Below, in pieces: positions 36,701-45,168 of a stretch of DNA of 64,000 nucleotides. The notes below the pieces were generated by a model. It worked only from the letters and a program-made list of their open reading frames with translations. It had not been told where the DNA came from and made no database searches. Source of the stretch: Lachnospiraceae bacterium. Its GTDB lineage: Bacteria > Bacillota > Clostridia > Lachnospirales > Lachnospiraceae. The translations under genes were made by a program, and so were the position numbers. The stretch spans positions 1 to 64,000 of the forward strand of contig VSNY01000003.1 in the NCBI GenBank assembly GCA_009774535.1. The letters are read 5' to 3'. Position 1 is the stretch's first letter, and every line of letters starts with the position of its first letter.

Positions 36701-36734
36701 TAGTCACCTACTTTCAACTGTTTTAGCCATATTG

Positions 36735-37289
36735 CTACGGCATTTGTAACTTTAATTTTGTTAATTCGGAAGTCAGCCTGGCCAGCTTGTTTTTTACGCT
36801 GCCATCCACAACTCTGTCCCCGACCCGGATTACGATCCCCCCAATCAGGGATGGATCAACCTTATAAATAAATTCAAACTGCACATAATCAGTTGTCTCT
36901 AACAGCTTTCTGCGTATCGCGTCCTTCTGCATCAAAGACAGTTCCATCGCAGATGTCACATAGGCAGTTCCTATCTTTTTAAATTCTTTTACCTGCGAAA
37001 TAAAGTATTCCAGCACCTCGGCAAATTCCTGGTAATGGCCTTTAGCGATGATCATCAGCATCAGCCCGACCATCTCCCGGGATGCGCGGCCGCCGAATAC
37101 GGATTCTACGATTTTTTGTTTTTCTTCAATAACGATTTTCGGATGATTCATCATCTTGGCAAGATCTTCGTTCGTCTGCACAATTCCAAGCATCCGTCTT
37201 GCTTCTTCCAGCAATGCGTCTGCCTGGCCAGATTCCAAAGCCAGCTCAAATAATGCATCTCCGTACGTTTTTGAAACTAGCTTTGCCAT
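36735..37289 (-). CDS. atpH: ATP synthase delta subunit
   Basis: A protein of 184 residues linking F1 to the peripheral stalk. The N-terminal helical domain begins MAKLVSKTYGDALFELALES and the C-terminal part has IGTAYVTSAMELS and DPSLIGGIVIRVGDRVVDGS, the conserved delta/OSCP ending. It overlaps atpF by 13 bases, implying coupled translation of the two stalk proteins. Confidence 0.95.
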   Translation of the reverse strand: MAKLVSKTYGDALFELALESGQADALLEEARRMLGIVQTNEDLAKMMNHPKIVIEEKQKIVESVFGGRASREMVGLMLMIIAKGHYQEFAEVLEYFISQVKEFKKIGTAYVTSAMELSLMQKDAIRRKLLETTDYVQFEFIYKVDPSLIGGIVIRVGDRVVDGSVKNKLARLTSELTKLKLQMP

Positions 37290-37792
37290 GTCGAATCACC
37301 CATTTCTTTCAATGTCTCTTCCACAAGCCCATTCTGAACGGTTGTATCGATCGATGCTGTTACTATTTTCGCAGCCATCATAGATGCAACTGTAATCATT
37401 TCCCGTTTCATCTCATCCATTGCACGGCTCTTTTCGAGTTTTGCCTCTTCATTCGCGTGCTGGATGATGCGGGCAGCTTCCTGCTTTGCTTCGTCGATAA
37501 TATGTGCTTCATTTTTCAATGCCTTCTGACGTGCTTCGCTTAAAATGGCTTCTGCTTCTTTGTCTGCGTTTTTCAGTTTTTCTTCATATTCTGCCTTCAT
37601 CGCAGCAGCTTTTTCTTTATCGCCCTTCGCGCTGTCAATATCGCCCTGAATCTTTCTCTGCCTGTCATAAAGCATCTTCCTGACCGGATTCAGCAGCAAA
37701 TAAGACAATGCCAAAAACAACACAAAAATCGCGACCGCCAAAATGACCGCATCATGAATTAATTGAAAATCAAGATTAAATAATCTTTCCAT
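37277..37792 (-). CDS. atpF: ATP synthase b subunit
   Basis: A protein of 171 residues: one N-terminal membrane helix (AVILAVAIFVLFLALSYLLL), NPVRKMLYDRQRKI, then a long charged helix that forms the peripheral stalk dimer, with many Ala/Glu/Lys heptads. Overlaps atpH by 13 bases; separated from atpE by 70 bases. Confidence 0.95.
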   Translation of the reverse strand: MERLFNLDFQLIHDAVILAVAIFVLFLALSYLLLNPVRKMLYDRQRKIQGDIDSAKGDKEKAAAMKAEYEEKLKNADKEAEAILSEARQKALKNEAHIIDEAKQEAARIIQHANEEAKLEKSRAMDEMKREMITVASMMAAKIVTASIDTTVQNGLVEETLKEMGDSTWQS

Positions 37793-37862
37793 GTTCGCTC
37801 AATTCAGCCTCCTTTCCGTCTTAATTCCATTTATCCGACGCATGGCAGCGTCTCTTTGCTTT

Positions 37863-38150
<288 letters not shown>

Positions 38151-38172
38151 TTAATAAGAAGACTAAAAATAT

Positions 38173-38907
38173 TTAGTCTGTTTCCATCTGCTGGCTGATA
38201 TAAGTCATTGTCAGCATACAGAATACATAAGTCTGAATCGCTCCTGAGAACAGATCAAAATACATATGAAGCGCTGCCGGCCAGATAATTGCCACTTTGG
38301 ACAACAATCCATATACCAACGCCATCATGACCGTACCTGACAACACGTTTGCAAATAAACGTAATGACAGGGAAATCGGAACCGCAATCTCACTGATCAG
38401 GTTGATCGGAAACCAGATCGGCAGCCATGGTGGTAATGGCGAGCACATGTCTGTCCAGATTTTTTTCGGACTCTGATACTTGAACTGACAAAAATGTATC
38501 AGCGTAAATGTAATCAGACCCAGCGCAAGCGTAGTACCATAATCAGCTGTCGGCGGCCTTAAGCCGAACAGACCGGATATATTGCTCATCAGAATGAAAA
38601 TAAAGATCGTACTGATATAGTTCACGAACTTCGGCGCATTCTTGCCCATGGTACCTTCCACAACCCCATCCAGCGAACTGACAATCAGTTCCAGTATATT
38701 CTGGAATGTATCCGGTATTTCTGTAGCGTGACGCATTTTGATATTTGCAATGAGCGCAAACCCGATCAAAAACAGCATGACAATAAGTATACATACATGT
38801 GATGAAGTAATCCAGACCTCATGCCCAAACAGGTTATAAGAAAATAACCCATGAATCATAAAATCAATATTGTCAGCACTGGATGACATTACAATTGCAT
38901 TTGTCAC
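38173..38907 (-). CDS. atpB: ATP synthase a subunit
   Basis: A protein of 244 residues with five to six membrane helices, forming the ion half-channels beside the c ring. The essential Arg is in PISLSLRLFANVLSG. The start is a GTG at 38907 inside ATGTGA, overlapping the stop of the upstream AtpI gene by 4 bases, with GGGAGGTG 7 bases away. Slightly longer N terminus than E. coli-type alignment needs, as in other clostridia. Confidence 0.96.
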   Translation of the reverse strand: MTNAIVMSSSADNIDFMIHGLFSYNLFGHEVWITSSHVCILIVMLFLIGFALIANIKMRHATEIPDTFQNILELIVSSLDGVVEGTMGKNAPKFVNYISTIFIFILMSNISGLFGLRPPTADYGTTLALGLITFTLIHFCQFKYQSPKKIWTDMCSPLPPWLPIWFPINLISEIAVPISLSLRLFANVLSGTVMMALVYGLLSKVAIIWPAALHMYFDLFSGAIQTYVFCMLTMTYISQQMETD

Positions 38908-39350
38908 ATTTTCACCTCCCTTTCCATCGTGTTAGTTTCGTCCGAAGACCCACCACCTTTTCTTGTTACTTTATTAAGCACTTTGTGCAAAAACGGCTGT
39001 AAATAAGCCGATATCTTTAAACCCATCACACCTAAAAAAAGCGTGACAAGGTTACCAAGATCAAAATACATAGTAATACTGAATACTACCACAACTGCGG
39101 CATACCGCATAATCCCTTTTGCGGTAATCTGCACTCTTGCTTTATGGGCGTCCATACAGTCAATCGTTTCCGCAATGATGCGCGCAATATGATACGCCAT
39201 AGCCATAGCCGTTACAATACCGATCCAAAGCCCGCTGCTGTAACGCAGACGATCCTGCGCAAACCAGACCCCGGTTACCTGGATCACAATCCCGTAAAGC
39301 AGTATCCCCAGCAGTAATTCAGGCAGCGCCTGATTCAAACGTCTGAACAT
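38904..39350 (-). CDS. atpI: ATP synthase subunit I (AtpI family)
   Basis: About 148 residues from ATG 39350 (MFRRLNQALPELLLG); an upstream TTG start at 39425 would add a basic hydrophilic stretch without a ribosome site. Four membrane helices are predicted (about 10-30, 40-60, 80-105, 110-130). AtpI proteins help assemble the c ring, most clearly in sodium-type enzymes. The stop overlaps the atpB start. Confidence 0.78.
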   Translation of the reverse strand: MFRRLNQALPELLLGILLYGIVIQVTGVWFAQDRLRYSSGLWIGIVTAMAMAYHIARIIAETIDCMDAHKARVQITAKGIMRYAAVVVVFSITMYFDLGNLVTLFLGVMGLKISAYLQPFLHKVLNKVTRKGGGSSDETNTMEREVKM

Positions 39351-39440
39351 TTCAGCCTGCTTCCTTCCTGTATATTTATATTTGTCATATTCTTTCGGTC
39401 TGCCTGGCGGATTTCTTATGCACAATATTTCTGCGCAAAT

Positions 39441-39680
39441 TTATTTTTCAGCGTGTTCCCTTTTGGAATCATCCTGATAGATTTTTTTTGCCATAATAAA
39501 AATATTACGAAAACCTGCCAATGCCCCCATCAGAAACAGCGGAATGGCAACGACCGGCATCTGAAATTTCTCGCCGATCCAGACTCCCAGTAACGTACAC
39601 ATCACAATCGGAACAATCATATTTAAACTAAATTGTATGATCATGGTAAATGCCTGAAATACACTCCGTCTGTTTTTCAT
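39441..39680 (-). CDS. AtpZ/AtpI family membrane protein
   Basis: A protein of 79 residues with two membrane helices (FTMIIQFSLNMIVPIVMCTL and VVAIPLFLMGALAGF) separated by GVWIGEKFQMP, then a basic tail. This is the AtpZ pattern: a small protein encoded first in many clostridial atp operons, thought to work with AtpI in cation transport or ring assembly. It is the first gene after the operon promoter. Confidence 0.8.
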   Translation of the reverse strand: MKNRRSVFQAFTMIIQFSLNMIVPIVMCTLLGVWIGEKFQMPVVAIPLFLMGALAGFRNIFIMAKKIYQDDSKREHAEK

Positions 39681-39724
39681 ATAGTTCCTCTTTTCTTACA
39701 TAAGCGCATAAAAACACTACCTAC

Positions 39725-39753
39725 ATTATAAGCACTAATGAGCAGATTGTCCA
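39725..39753 (-). promoter_or_regulatory. Sigma-A promoter of the atp operon
   Basis: Minus strand: TGGACA (39753-39748), 17 bases, TATAAT (39730-39725). One mismatch in total. Start near 39718, about 38 bases before the AtpZ gene. Confidence 0.8.
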
Positions 39754-39790
39754 TAAAATTTTATTTTAATTATCATTTAATTAAAATATG

Positions 39791-39818
39791 GCACATTTTG
39801 AGTTTTCCCAAAATGTAC
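39791..39818 (-). terminator. Hairpin after the LMW-phosphatase-like gene
   Basis: ACATTTTG (39793-39800) pairs with CAAAATGT (39809-39816). It lies 20 bases after the stop at 39839 and before the atp promoter. The T-run on the minus strand is weak (CATATTTTAATT). Confidence 0.5.
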
Positions 39819-39838
39819 CACGATTATACCCGTACCAG

Positions 39839-40297
39839 CTACAAAGCGGTGTTAAGCATTGCCGCCAACTTTTTAATTGATTTGCTTAACGTTTCATAAC
39901 AGAGTCCGTATGCCTGCAGTGAGCCGCCATAAGGGTCCATAATTTCCAGTTCGTCACCAACCAATTCTGTCAATACCTGCACATTTTCCAAAATCGCATG
40001 TTCAAACAAATCCAATATTTTCTGCCTGTCGCTGCTCCCCATTACAATAATGAGCGTATCTTTCGCAAAATCCTCTTCTTCCAGCTGGCTGGACATATAA
40101 TTTTCCAAAGTGATCCCATTACTGATCAAAACAGCTTCTGCTTTCTGATTCAACGGTTCCGGAAATAGCACAACAATTCCGCGCGCCTGAATATCAATTG
40201 GCATTTTCATAGTATATTCTTTCAGTATTTCCGCTGCCATTGGCGCACGGCTGTTTCCAGCTCTGTCCGCAAAAATGATTTTCTTATACGTATCCAT
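39839..40297 (-). CDS. Low-molecular-weight phosphatase homologue lacking the catalytic cysteine
   Basis: A protein of 152 residues with the fold of LMW protein-tyrosine phosphatases/arsenate reductases. The usual P-loop near the N terminus is VC-x-TGNTCRSPMA; here it reads FADRAGNSRAPMA, with Asp in place of the nucleophilic Cys but the Arg and the RxPM helix kept. The late Asp-Pro motif that supplies the general acid is present (IMDPYGGS). Cys-based phosphatase chemistry is therefore not expected; it may bind phospho-ligands or act otherwise. It lies 13 bases after tsaC, in the position where many Firmicutes carry the active enzyme YwlE. Confidence 0.8.
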   Translation of the reverse strand: MDTYKKIIFADRAGNSRAPMAAEILKEYTMKMPIDIQARGIVVLFPEPLNQKAEAVLISNGITLENYMSSQLEEEDFAKDTLIIVMGSSDRQKILDLFEHAILENVQVLTELVGDELEIMDPYGGSLQAYGLCYETLSKSIKKLAAMLNTAL

Positions 40298-40310
40298 ATG
40301 CTCACCCCGA

Positions 40311-41366
40311 TTATTCCGCCTTGATCACCTGATGCCCGGCTGCTTTCATCATACGGTTGCTGATCGCCTGCCCCATTCGGGGCGTTTCAAAACATTCCGA
40401 ATAAATAAGATCTACACCAGATTGATCAAACTCCCTTAAAATCCTGTAAAGATTATGAGCAATTTCTTCTTCTTCCTGCCTGCTGCCAATACGGATCACG
40501 TACCCCTGCTCATAATACCTGGCTGTTTCCTCTGTGCCAATAATTCCGACTTTTTTTCCTTCCTGCACTGCCGCCCTTGTCAGATCGTTAATTTTCGCAA
40601 TTACCCGTTCCTGCGGGCCTTCTACCAGAAACATTGATGCGTCCGGAGCATAATGCCTGTATTTCATGCCAGGCGCTTTTGGCCTGCAGTCCTGCCCGCC
40701 CGCCGCAATGCCAGGATCGGTCCGCACTTCTCCGATTACTTCAGACAGCATTTCCAAAGAAATAAATCCGGGCCGCAATATTAACGGAACTTCTTCAGTT
40801 AAATCTACAATAGTAGATTCAATGCCTATCCCAACCGCTCCTCCATCCAAAATCAATGGAATCTTGCCTTTCAAATCTTCATACACATGTTCCGCCAATG
40901 TCGGGCTTGGTCTTCCTGACGTGTTTGCACTCGGCGCTGCGACATATCCGCCGCCTTCCCGGATCAGCGCAAGCGCTGTCCTGTTGGCAGGCATCCGTAC
41001 AGCTACGGTATCCATCCCTCCGGTCGTTTCATCAGGCACGATTTTGCTCTTCGGCAAAATCATGGTCAAAGGGCCGGGCCAGAATGCATCTGCAAGCCTC
41101 ACTGCTGCCTGCGGGATGTGCGTTACGATCTTTTTCAGATCTTCAAAACAGCAGATATGAATGATCAGCGGATTATCAGACGGACGGCCCTTTGCTTTAT
41201 AAATATTCGCAGCCGCCTGTGCCTGAAGCGCATCCGCACCCAGACCATACACCGTCTCTGTCGGAAACGCCACAAGACCGCCTGACCTGAGAATCTGGCC
41301 TGCCTGCCGGATCACTTGCGGATCTATGTTTGATTCATCAATTTTTGTTACAACTGTTGTCTGCAT
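40311..41366 (-). CDS. L-threonylcarbamoyladenylate synthase (Sua5 type)
   Basis: A protein of 351 residues. It makes threonylcarbamoyl-AMP for the t6A37 modification of ANN-reading tRNAs. The YrdC/Sua5 domain (about 1-205) shows VAFPTETVYGLGADAL, KGRPSDNPLIIH, WPGPLTMIL, VAVRMPAN, APSANTSGRPSPT. The extra C-terminal Sua5 domain (about 235-345, GMKYRHYAP onward) marks it as the long form. Usual Firmicutes length (about 345). Confidence 0.94.
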   Translation of the reverse strand: MQTTVVTKIDESNIDPQVIRQAGQILRSGGLVAFPTETVYGLGADALQAQAAANIYKAKGRPSDNPLIIHICCFEDLKKIVTHIPQAAVRLADAFWPGPLTMILPKSKIVPDETTGGMDTVAVRMPANRTALALIREGGGYVAAPSANTSGRPSPTLAEHVYEDLKGKIPLILDGGAVGIGIESTIVDLTEEVPLILRPGFISLEMLSEVIGEVRTDPGIAAGGQDCRPKAPGMKYRHYAPDASMFLVEGPQERVIAKINDLTRAAVQEGKKVGIIGTEETARYYEQGYVIRIGSRQEEEEIAHNLYRILREFDQSGVDLIYSECFETPRMGQAISNRMMKAAGHQVIKAE

Positions 41367-41409
41367 ACACTTTCGTTCCTGACTTTATAAAATCTGTATC
41401 TTCTTTTAT

Positions 41410-42144
41410 TTATGACACAGCGTTATCCGTTTTGTTTTCCTCATCCGGATCAGACGTTTCCGTATCTTTTCCCAAATATCGGAAAATTCCAACACAGACC
41501 GCATCTGCCATCTTCTGCTGGTATTGCTCATCGGAAAGTAATTCTGCCTCGGTTGGATTGCTTAAAAACCCGCATTCTACAATTACTATCGTAGAAGAAG
41601 TCTTTTTCAGCAGATAATAACTGTCATTCGCCTTCGCCTCTCTGTGATTTTGCGGATCGACCTGTTCAATTAATGTCTTTTGGATCGTTTCCGCCAGCTT
41701 CTGGCTTTCTTTGGATGTTGTATAGTAAAATACCTGCGCTCCTTTGATTTGCGGACTGGTATAGCTGTTTTGATGGATACTGACGGTGATCAGCGGTTTG
41801 TGTTCATTAATCAGTTCGCACCGCCGCTGCAGGTCCTGCGCCTTTTTGTTGCTTGCATGTTCATCATACAGACCCTGATCGCTTTCCCTGGTCATAACGA
41901 CCTGTATCCCTTTTGCTTCCAGCGTCTCTTTCAGCTTTAACGCCACCTGGAGATTAATATCTTTTTCCAGTTCGCCGTTTACCCCGATTTTACCGGAATC
42001 AAAACCACCGTGTCCGACATCAATGACAATGCACGACTGTTCCTCTACCTGCCGTCCGGTTACGTATACCGCGCTTGTCTTTGCCAGAATACAGGCACAG
42101 ATCAGAACCACAACTGACATCATCAATTCCAATCTTTGTTTCAA
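41410..42144 (-). CDS. N-acetylmuramoyl-L-alanine amidase (CwlD-like, Amidase_3)
   Basis: About 244 residues from a TTG at 42144, which has GGAGG 8 bases upstream; the ATG-free longer frame to 42195 has no ribosome site and overlaps the promoter-proximal end of GH18. An N-terminal signal anchor (LMMSVVVLICACILA) is followed by the zinc amidase domain: VIDVGHGGFDSG, MTRESD, SIHQNSY, VECGFLSNPTEAEL. CwlD trims peptides from muramic acid for muramic-delta-lactam in the spore cortex; this protein fits that group but vegetative amidases look alike. Confidence 0.85.
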   Translation of the reverse strand: MKQRLELMMSVVVLICACILAKTSAVYVTGRQVEEQSCIVIDVGHGGFDSGKIGVNGELEKDINLQVALKLKETLEAKGIQVVMTRESDQGLYDEHASNKKAQDLQRRCELINEHKPLITVSIHQNSYTSPQIKGAQVFYYTTSKESQKLAETIQKTLIEQVDPQNHREAKANDSYYLLKKTSSTIVIVECGFLSNPTEAELLSDEQYQQKMADAVCVGIFRYLGKDTETSDPDEENKTDNAVS

Positions 42145-42195
42145 ATTCTCTGCCTCCAGAGCTTTTATTACTATACATATGACAAAAGACCACAA

Positions 42196-43935
42196 TCAAT
42201 GAATATACTTTAAAATCGTATCCCAAACTGCAGGATCTTCTAAACCAAGCTTCCAAAAAGCTGCCCCTGCAAATCCATGTCCGTTCATCACTTTCAGTTT
42301 TTCTTCAATGGATTTTACATCCTCAAACCAGATTTTATATGTCGTATCACCGTTTACATATTCGGTGTAATACTGACCCATATCCTCCAGCCATTTTTTC
42401 TCTGCTCCGTTTACCTCCATCAGACGCTGCGCAGACTGCATGCCTACCGCCTCGCTGGACAATTCATAAGGTACGTAATCCTCAGACGCAGACTCTGCAT
42501 CATCCCCATCGCTGTCTTTGAGCTTTTCCGCCCACACTCTTGTAAAAAACGGCATTCCAAGAATCACCTGTTCCGCCGGAACGCCTTCCGCAATAATATC
42601 ATCAGCGCCCTTTGTTACAAAACCAATCGACGCCACAGAGCCGCTTTCCTTCGACCCTGCATAATGCTCGTCATACCCCATCACAACCAGATAATCCGCA
42701 AAAACCGCCTGCTCTTCCCTGTCATAAAATTTCGTATATTCGGATGACACATAATTATCTACAGACAGCACAATGCCGTTTCCATCACATTTTAATGACA
42801 GTTCACGAATAAACTGAATAAAACTTTCACCAACCGCAGATTCCAATGCTTCAAAATCTACGTTAATCCCATCCAGTCCATACTGAATTGCAGCCGCTAT
42901 AATCTGGTTTTCCAGATTTTCGCGCTTGGATGTATGCGTTAGTACTTCTGTCGTGCTGACGTCTTTATTTTCCAGATTGCTGACCAGACCCCAGACTTCC
43001 ACACCCTGGTTATGACAGTATTTTACATAATCCACACTTGCCAGATTTGCAATATTCCCATCGTTATCATTCAAATAGAACCAAGTCGGCGAAATTACGT
43101 TCAGTCCCTTAGAGTTTTGGAGTACGCTTGCGATTGAATTATTTGCCTCCTGCACCGTCACCTGATGCCAGCCCATATTAATCGCATAATCCCTCATTTG
43201 ATGCAAAAATGTATCTTCTTCAAAGTCATGGCTTTCTGTCTCTTCTTTTTCTGCACCAAGACGTTTGTTCTGCACATAGCCAATCAGTCCGTCCTCTGTC
43301 GCTACCTTTGTCCAGTCATCCATGACATCCAGCTTAATGACTGTATCTTCTTTTGTCAGTTCGCATAAAATATTACTCTTTACACTGTCTTCCACGCGCA
43401 CCTGCGTTTTTCTTTTAATGCCTGCCTTTTGAATCGTTCCCCATTTCGTCTGCAGCAGCACACGGTCCGGATCTTTTACATGCTCATAGGTCAGATTTGT
43501 ATATTGTGCGACATAATCCAGAGCAATATAAGTCTTATCCACATTTACCAATACTATTTTATAAGGCTTGCTGTCCTTTTTTCTGCCAATATAGTAGTCT
43601 TTACTGTCAGCAGACGCTTTGACCACATTGGACGAAGTCGTATATAACAGTATATTTTCATTTGCATCCCAGTAAAAACGATCGTTTAAATAATCGTGTA
43701 CATAATTAAAATCCAGATAGATACCGCCATCCCTAAGCAGCGCCTTTTCTTCTGTCAGACTGCGGTTCAATTCGATCGCAGCCTCTTCCTGCGAAGTAAT
43801 CCCGAAATATGTCTCCAGATCCTGCTGTTCACTGCTTGGCATAAACGCTTTGATCTTCCTGCCTATGATGATACCCACAAGTATAATAAAAATCAAAAAT
43901 AAAACGGCTATCACTGGTATGATTTTTTTCTTCAT
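42196..43935 (-). CDS. Membrane-anchored glycoside hydrolase family 18 protein with SH3-like domain
   Basis: A protein of 579 residues. N-terminal membrane anchor (residues 5-25, VIAVLFLIFIILVGIIIG), then a domain like the copper-amine-oxidase N-terminal fold (GGIYLDFNYVHDYLNDRFYW), an SH3-like domain (about 180-230, DDWTKVATEDGLIGYVQNKR), and a GH18 barrel from about 245. The catalytic DxxDxDxE strand reads DGINVDFE, with the acid Glu present. The order resembles spore-cortex-related YaaH/YdhD proteins that act on N-acetylglucosamine links. Likely wall hydrolase facing outside. Confidence 0.87.
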   Translation of the reverse strand: MKKKIIPVIAVLFLIFIILVGIIIGRKIKAFMPSSEQQDLETYFGITSQEEAAIELNRSLTEEKALLRDGGIYLDFNYVHDYLNDRFYWDANENILLYTTSSNVVKASADSKDYYIGRKKDSKPYKIVLVNVDKTYIALDYVAQYTNLTYEHVKDPDRVLLQTKWGTIQKAGIKRKTQVRVEDSVKSNILCELTKEDTVIKLDVMDDWTKVATEDGLIGYVQNKRLGAEKEETESHDFEEDTFLHQMRDYAINMGWHQVTVQEANNSIASVLQNSKGLNVISPTWFYLNDNDGNIANLASVDYVKYCHNQGVEVWGLVSNLENKDVSTTEVLTHTSKRENLENQIIAAAIQYGLDGINVDFEALESAVGESFIQFIRELSLKCDGNGIVLSVDNYVSSEYTKFYDREEQAVFADYLVVMGYDEHYAGSKESGSVASIGFVTKGADDIIAEGVPAEQVILGMPFFTRVWAEKLKDSDGDDAESASEDYVPYELSSEAVGMQSAQRLMEVNGAEKKWLEDMGQYYTEYVNGDTTYKIWFEDVKSIEEKLKVMNGHGFAGAAFWKLGLEDPAVWDTILKYIH

Positions 43936-43984
43936 CGTATGTCCTCCTGTGTGTATTGATATCCGAATTTGTATAGCTTTTTTT

Positions 43985-44013
43985 ATTATAGCTTGTTGCG
44001 GACTATTTTACAA
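43985..44013 (-). promoter_or_regulatory. Sigma-A promoter of the GH18 gene
   Basis: Minus strand: TTGTAA (44013-44008), 17 bases, TATAAT (43990-43985). Start near 43978, giving a leader of about 43 bases with AGGAGG before the ATG. Confidence 0.75.
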
Positions 44014-44094
44014 GAAACAATATCAGATTCCTATGGTTTCCCGCGCCTGCTTGTGTAATACTTTGTCCAAGCGTAAGGAATAAAAGATAAGATT

Positions 44095-44123
44095 ATTATA
44101 ACGGATTCATTGAAGCGTGTAAA
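44095..44123 (-). promoter_or_regulatory. Second, upstream sigma-A promoter
   Basis: Minus strand: TTTACA (44123-44118), 17 bases, TATAAT (44100-44095). It lies 110 bases upstream of the GH18 promoter. Either two tandem promoters drive the gene or a short RNA is made between them. No gene is seen in 43936-44349 other than the two promoters and the hairpin at 44169-44220. Confidence 0.6.
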
Positions 44124-44168
44124 GCCTTTCTGCTATTTCGATCAGGGATTCCCAGCGGTTTGCTAAAA

Positions 44169-44220
44169 CAAGCAGGCAGAAACCGGTATCCCCATACCAT
44201 CCTTTCCGCCTGCCCGCTTG
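44169..44220 (-). terminator. Terminator of the kinase/MinD/SAF locus
   Basis: CAAGCAGGCAG pairs with CTGCCCGCTTG (one G-U pair), with an inner GGTAT/ATACC stem. TTTT follows on the minus strand and ATTTTT on the plus strand. It lies about 130 bases after the small gene ending at 44350. Confidence 0.65.
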
Positions 44221-44349
44221 ATTTTTATGTAAATGTCTTCTATTCTATTAGGAAAGGCATTGAGGTTTCCTTTTCCATATAGTTTTGTTTGCCAGTATCA
44301 TCTGTCTGACAGCCCGGACTCATAGATTGTCCGGATATGAAATGATCCT

Positions 44350-44550
44350 TTATTGATTCCGCACTTTATCAAAATGCAGCTCTGTCAACACCCCCTTATC
44401 GTATACATAATCTCTCATATAAGAATTGTCTTCCTGTATACACAACAGGTTTGCAACTCTTTCCGGCGTACTTTTCTCTCCTTCCAGAAATATTGTAATA
44501 CCCCGTCCCTGTATCCCCGTTAATTCAATAAATAATTGCTTTTTGTCCAT
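44350..44550 (-). CDS. Small protein of unknown function, last gene of the kinase/MinD/SAF locus
   Basis: About 66 residues from ATG 44550 (MDKKQLFIELTGIQGRGITI); AAAGG lies 8 bases upstream, and a GTG at 44559 is an alternative. It is soluble, with a beta-rich N-terminal half and a mid helix (STPERVANLLCIQ). I do not recognise the family. The good ribosome site, the coding look and its place after the Cys-rich short ORF support a real gene. Confidence 0.5.
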   Translation of the reverse strand: MDKKQLFIELTGIQGRGITIFLEGEKSTPERVANLLCIQEDNSYMRDYVYDKGVLTELHFDKVRNQ

Positions 44551-44565
44551 CCCTTCCACCTTTGA

Positions 44566-44646
44566 TCAGCAGTATCCATGGAGGCAGAATTTACAATTCG
44601 TGTGATACGGATCGTAACTATAACGATCCTGCTGTTCTGTTACCAT
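44566..44646 (-). CDS. Candidate 26-residue Cys-rich peptide
   Basis: ATG at 44646, TGA at 44568-44566, immediately before the ribosome site of the next gene. The product is Tyr-rich (RYSYDPYH) and ends in NCKFCLHGYC, three Cys spaced C-x2-C-x4-C, which could bind a metal or be a modified or surface peptide. The frame stays open upstream for about 37 more codons without a canonical start, and no clear ribosome site precedes the ATG, so the start is uncertain. A perfect 7-base inverted repeat (GGATCGT/ACGATCC, 44609-44629) lies inside. Confidence 0.3.
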   Translation of the reverse strand: MVTEQQDRYSYDPYHTNCKFCLHGYC

Positions 44647-44728
44647 GCTGATCTTGTGATATGATAAATATAGCAGGTTGATTCTGCCTATGTATTCTGC
44701 TGAATAATTTATTCCTATAACGACAGTT

Positions 44729-45136
44729 TCATGGTTTTGCTTTCACTTTCTTTTTGCCCGAAGACAACAGATCCGTTTGCAGAACAGTTCCTTTTTTCAG
44801 ATTACAGACTGCTTTTTTACCCGTGAATTGCCTAAGATCCATCGATTTCGCGTACGACGTATTCTGCGGCACCCATGCTTTTTTCTGTTCCAGATCTGTC
44901 TTTGTGATCTTGTCTCCGGCGGATATATCCTGTTTTAAAGTCCATACATACAGATACAGCCCATTTTGTTCGCATCGCTGGTAATCGCTGATCTGATGTC
45001 TGAGCGCTGTACAATCATGAATCTGAAAAAGCAACAGCACTGCAAGCGGTATCCCTGTGATACACGCCCCGATCATTCCATGCAGCAGCTGCATCCTTGT
45101 CCGATACTTTAAAATCCTGCTTTCCTCCAATTCCAA
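44729..45136 (-). CDS. SAF-domain membrane protein (CpaB-like)
   Basis: A protein of 135 residues from a TTG at 45136 with AAAGGG 5 bases upstream. One N-terminal membrane helix (GMIGACITGIPLAVLLLF) is followed outside by a short beta region and a SAF-type segment (VWTLKQDISAGDKITKTDLE, QFTGKKAVCNLKKGTVLQ). SAF domains occur in CpaB/FlgA-like assembly proteins of pili and flagella. It lies 32 bases after the MinD-like gene. No CpaF, TadB or pilin gene is nearby, so it is not a normal Flp-pilus operon. Confidence 0.6.
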   Translation of the reverse strand: MELEESRILKYRTRMQLLHGMIGACITGIPLAVLLLFQIHDCTALRHQISDYQRCEQNGLYLYVWTLKQDISAGDKITKTDLEQKKAWVPQNTSYAKSMDLRQFTGKKAVCNLKKGTVLQTDLLSSGKKKVKAKP

Positions 45137-45168
45137 GAAACCCTTTCTGACCTCAGAGTTTCTTTCAT

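Noticed and set aside
36141..36749. 202-codon frame antisense to atpA
   Set aside because: It mirrors a strongly conserved coding region; long antisense frames are common opposite such genes and it has no ribosome site.
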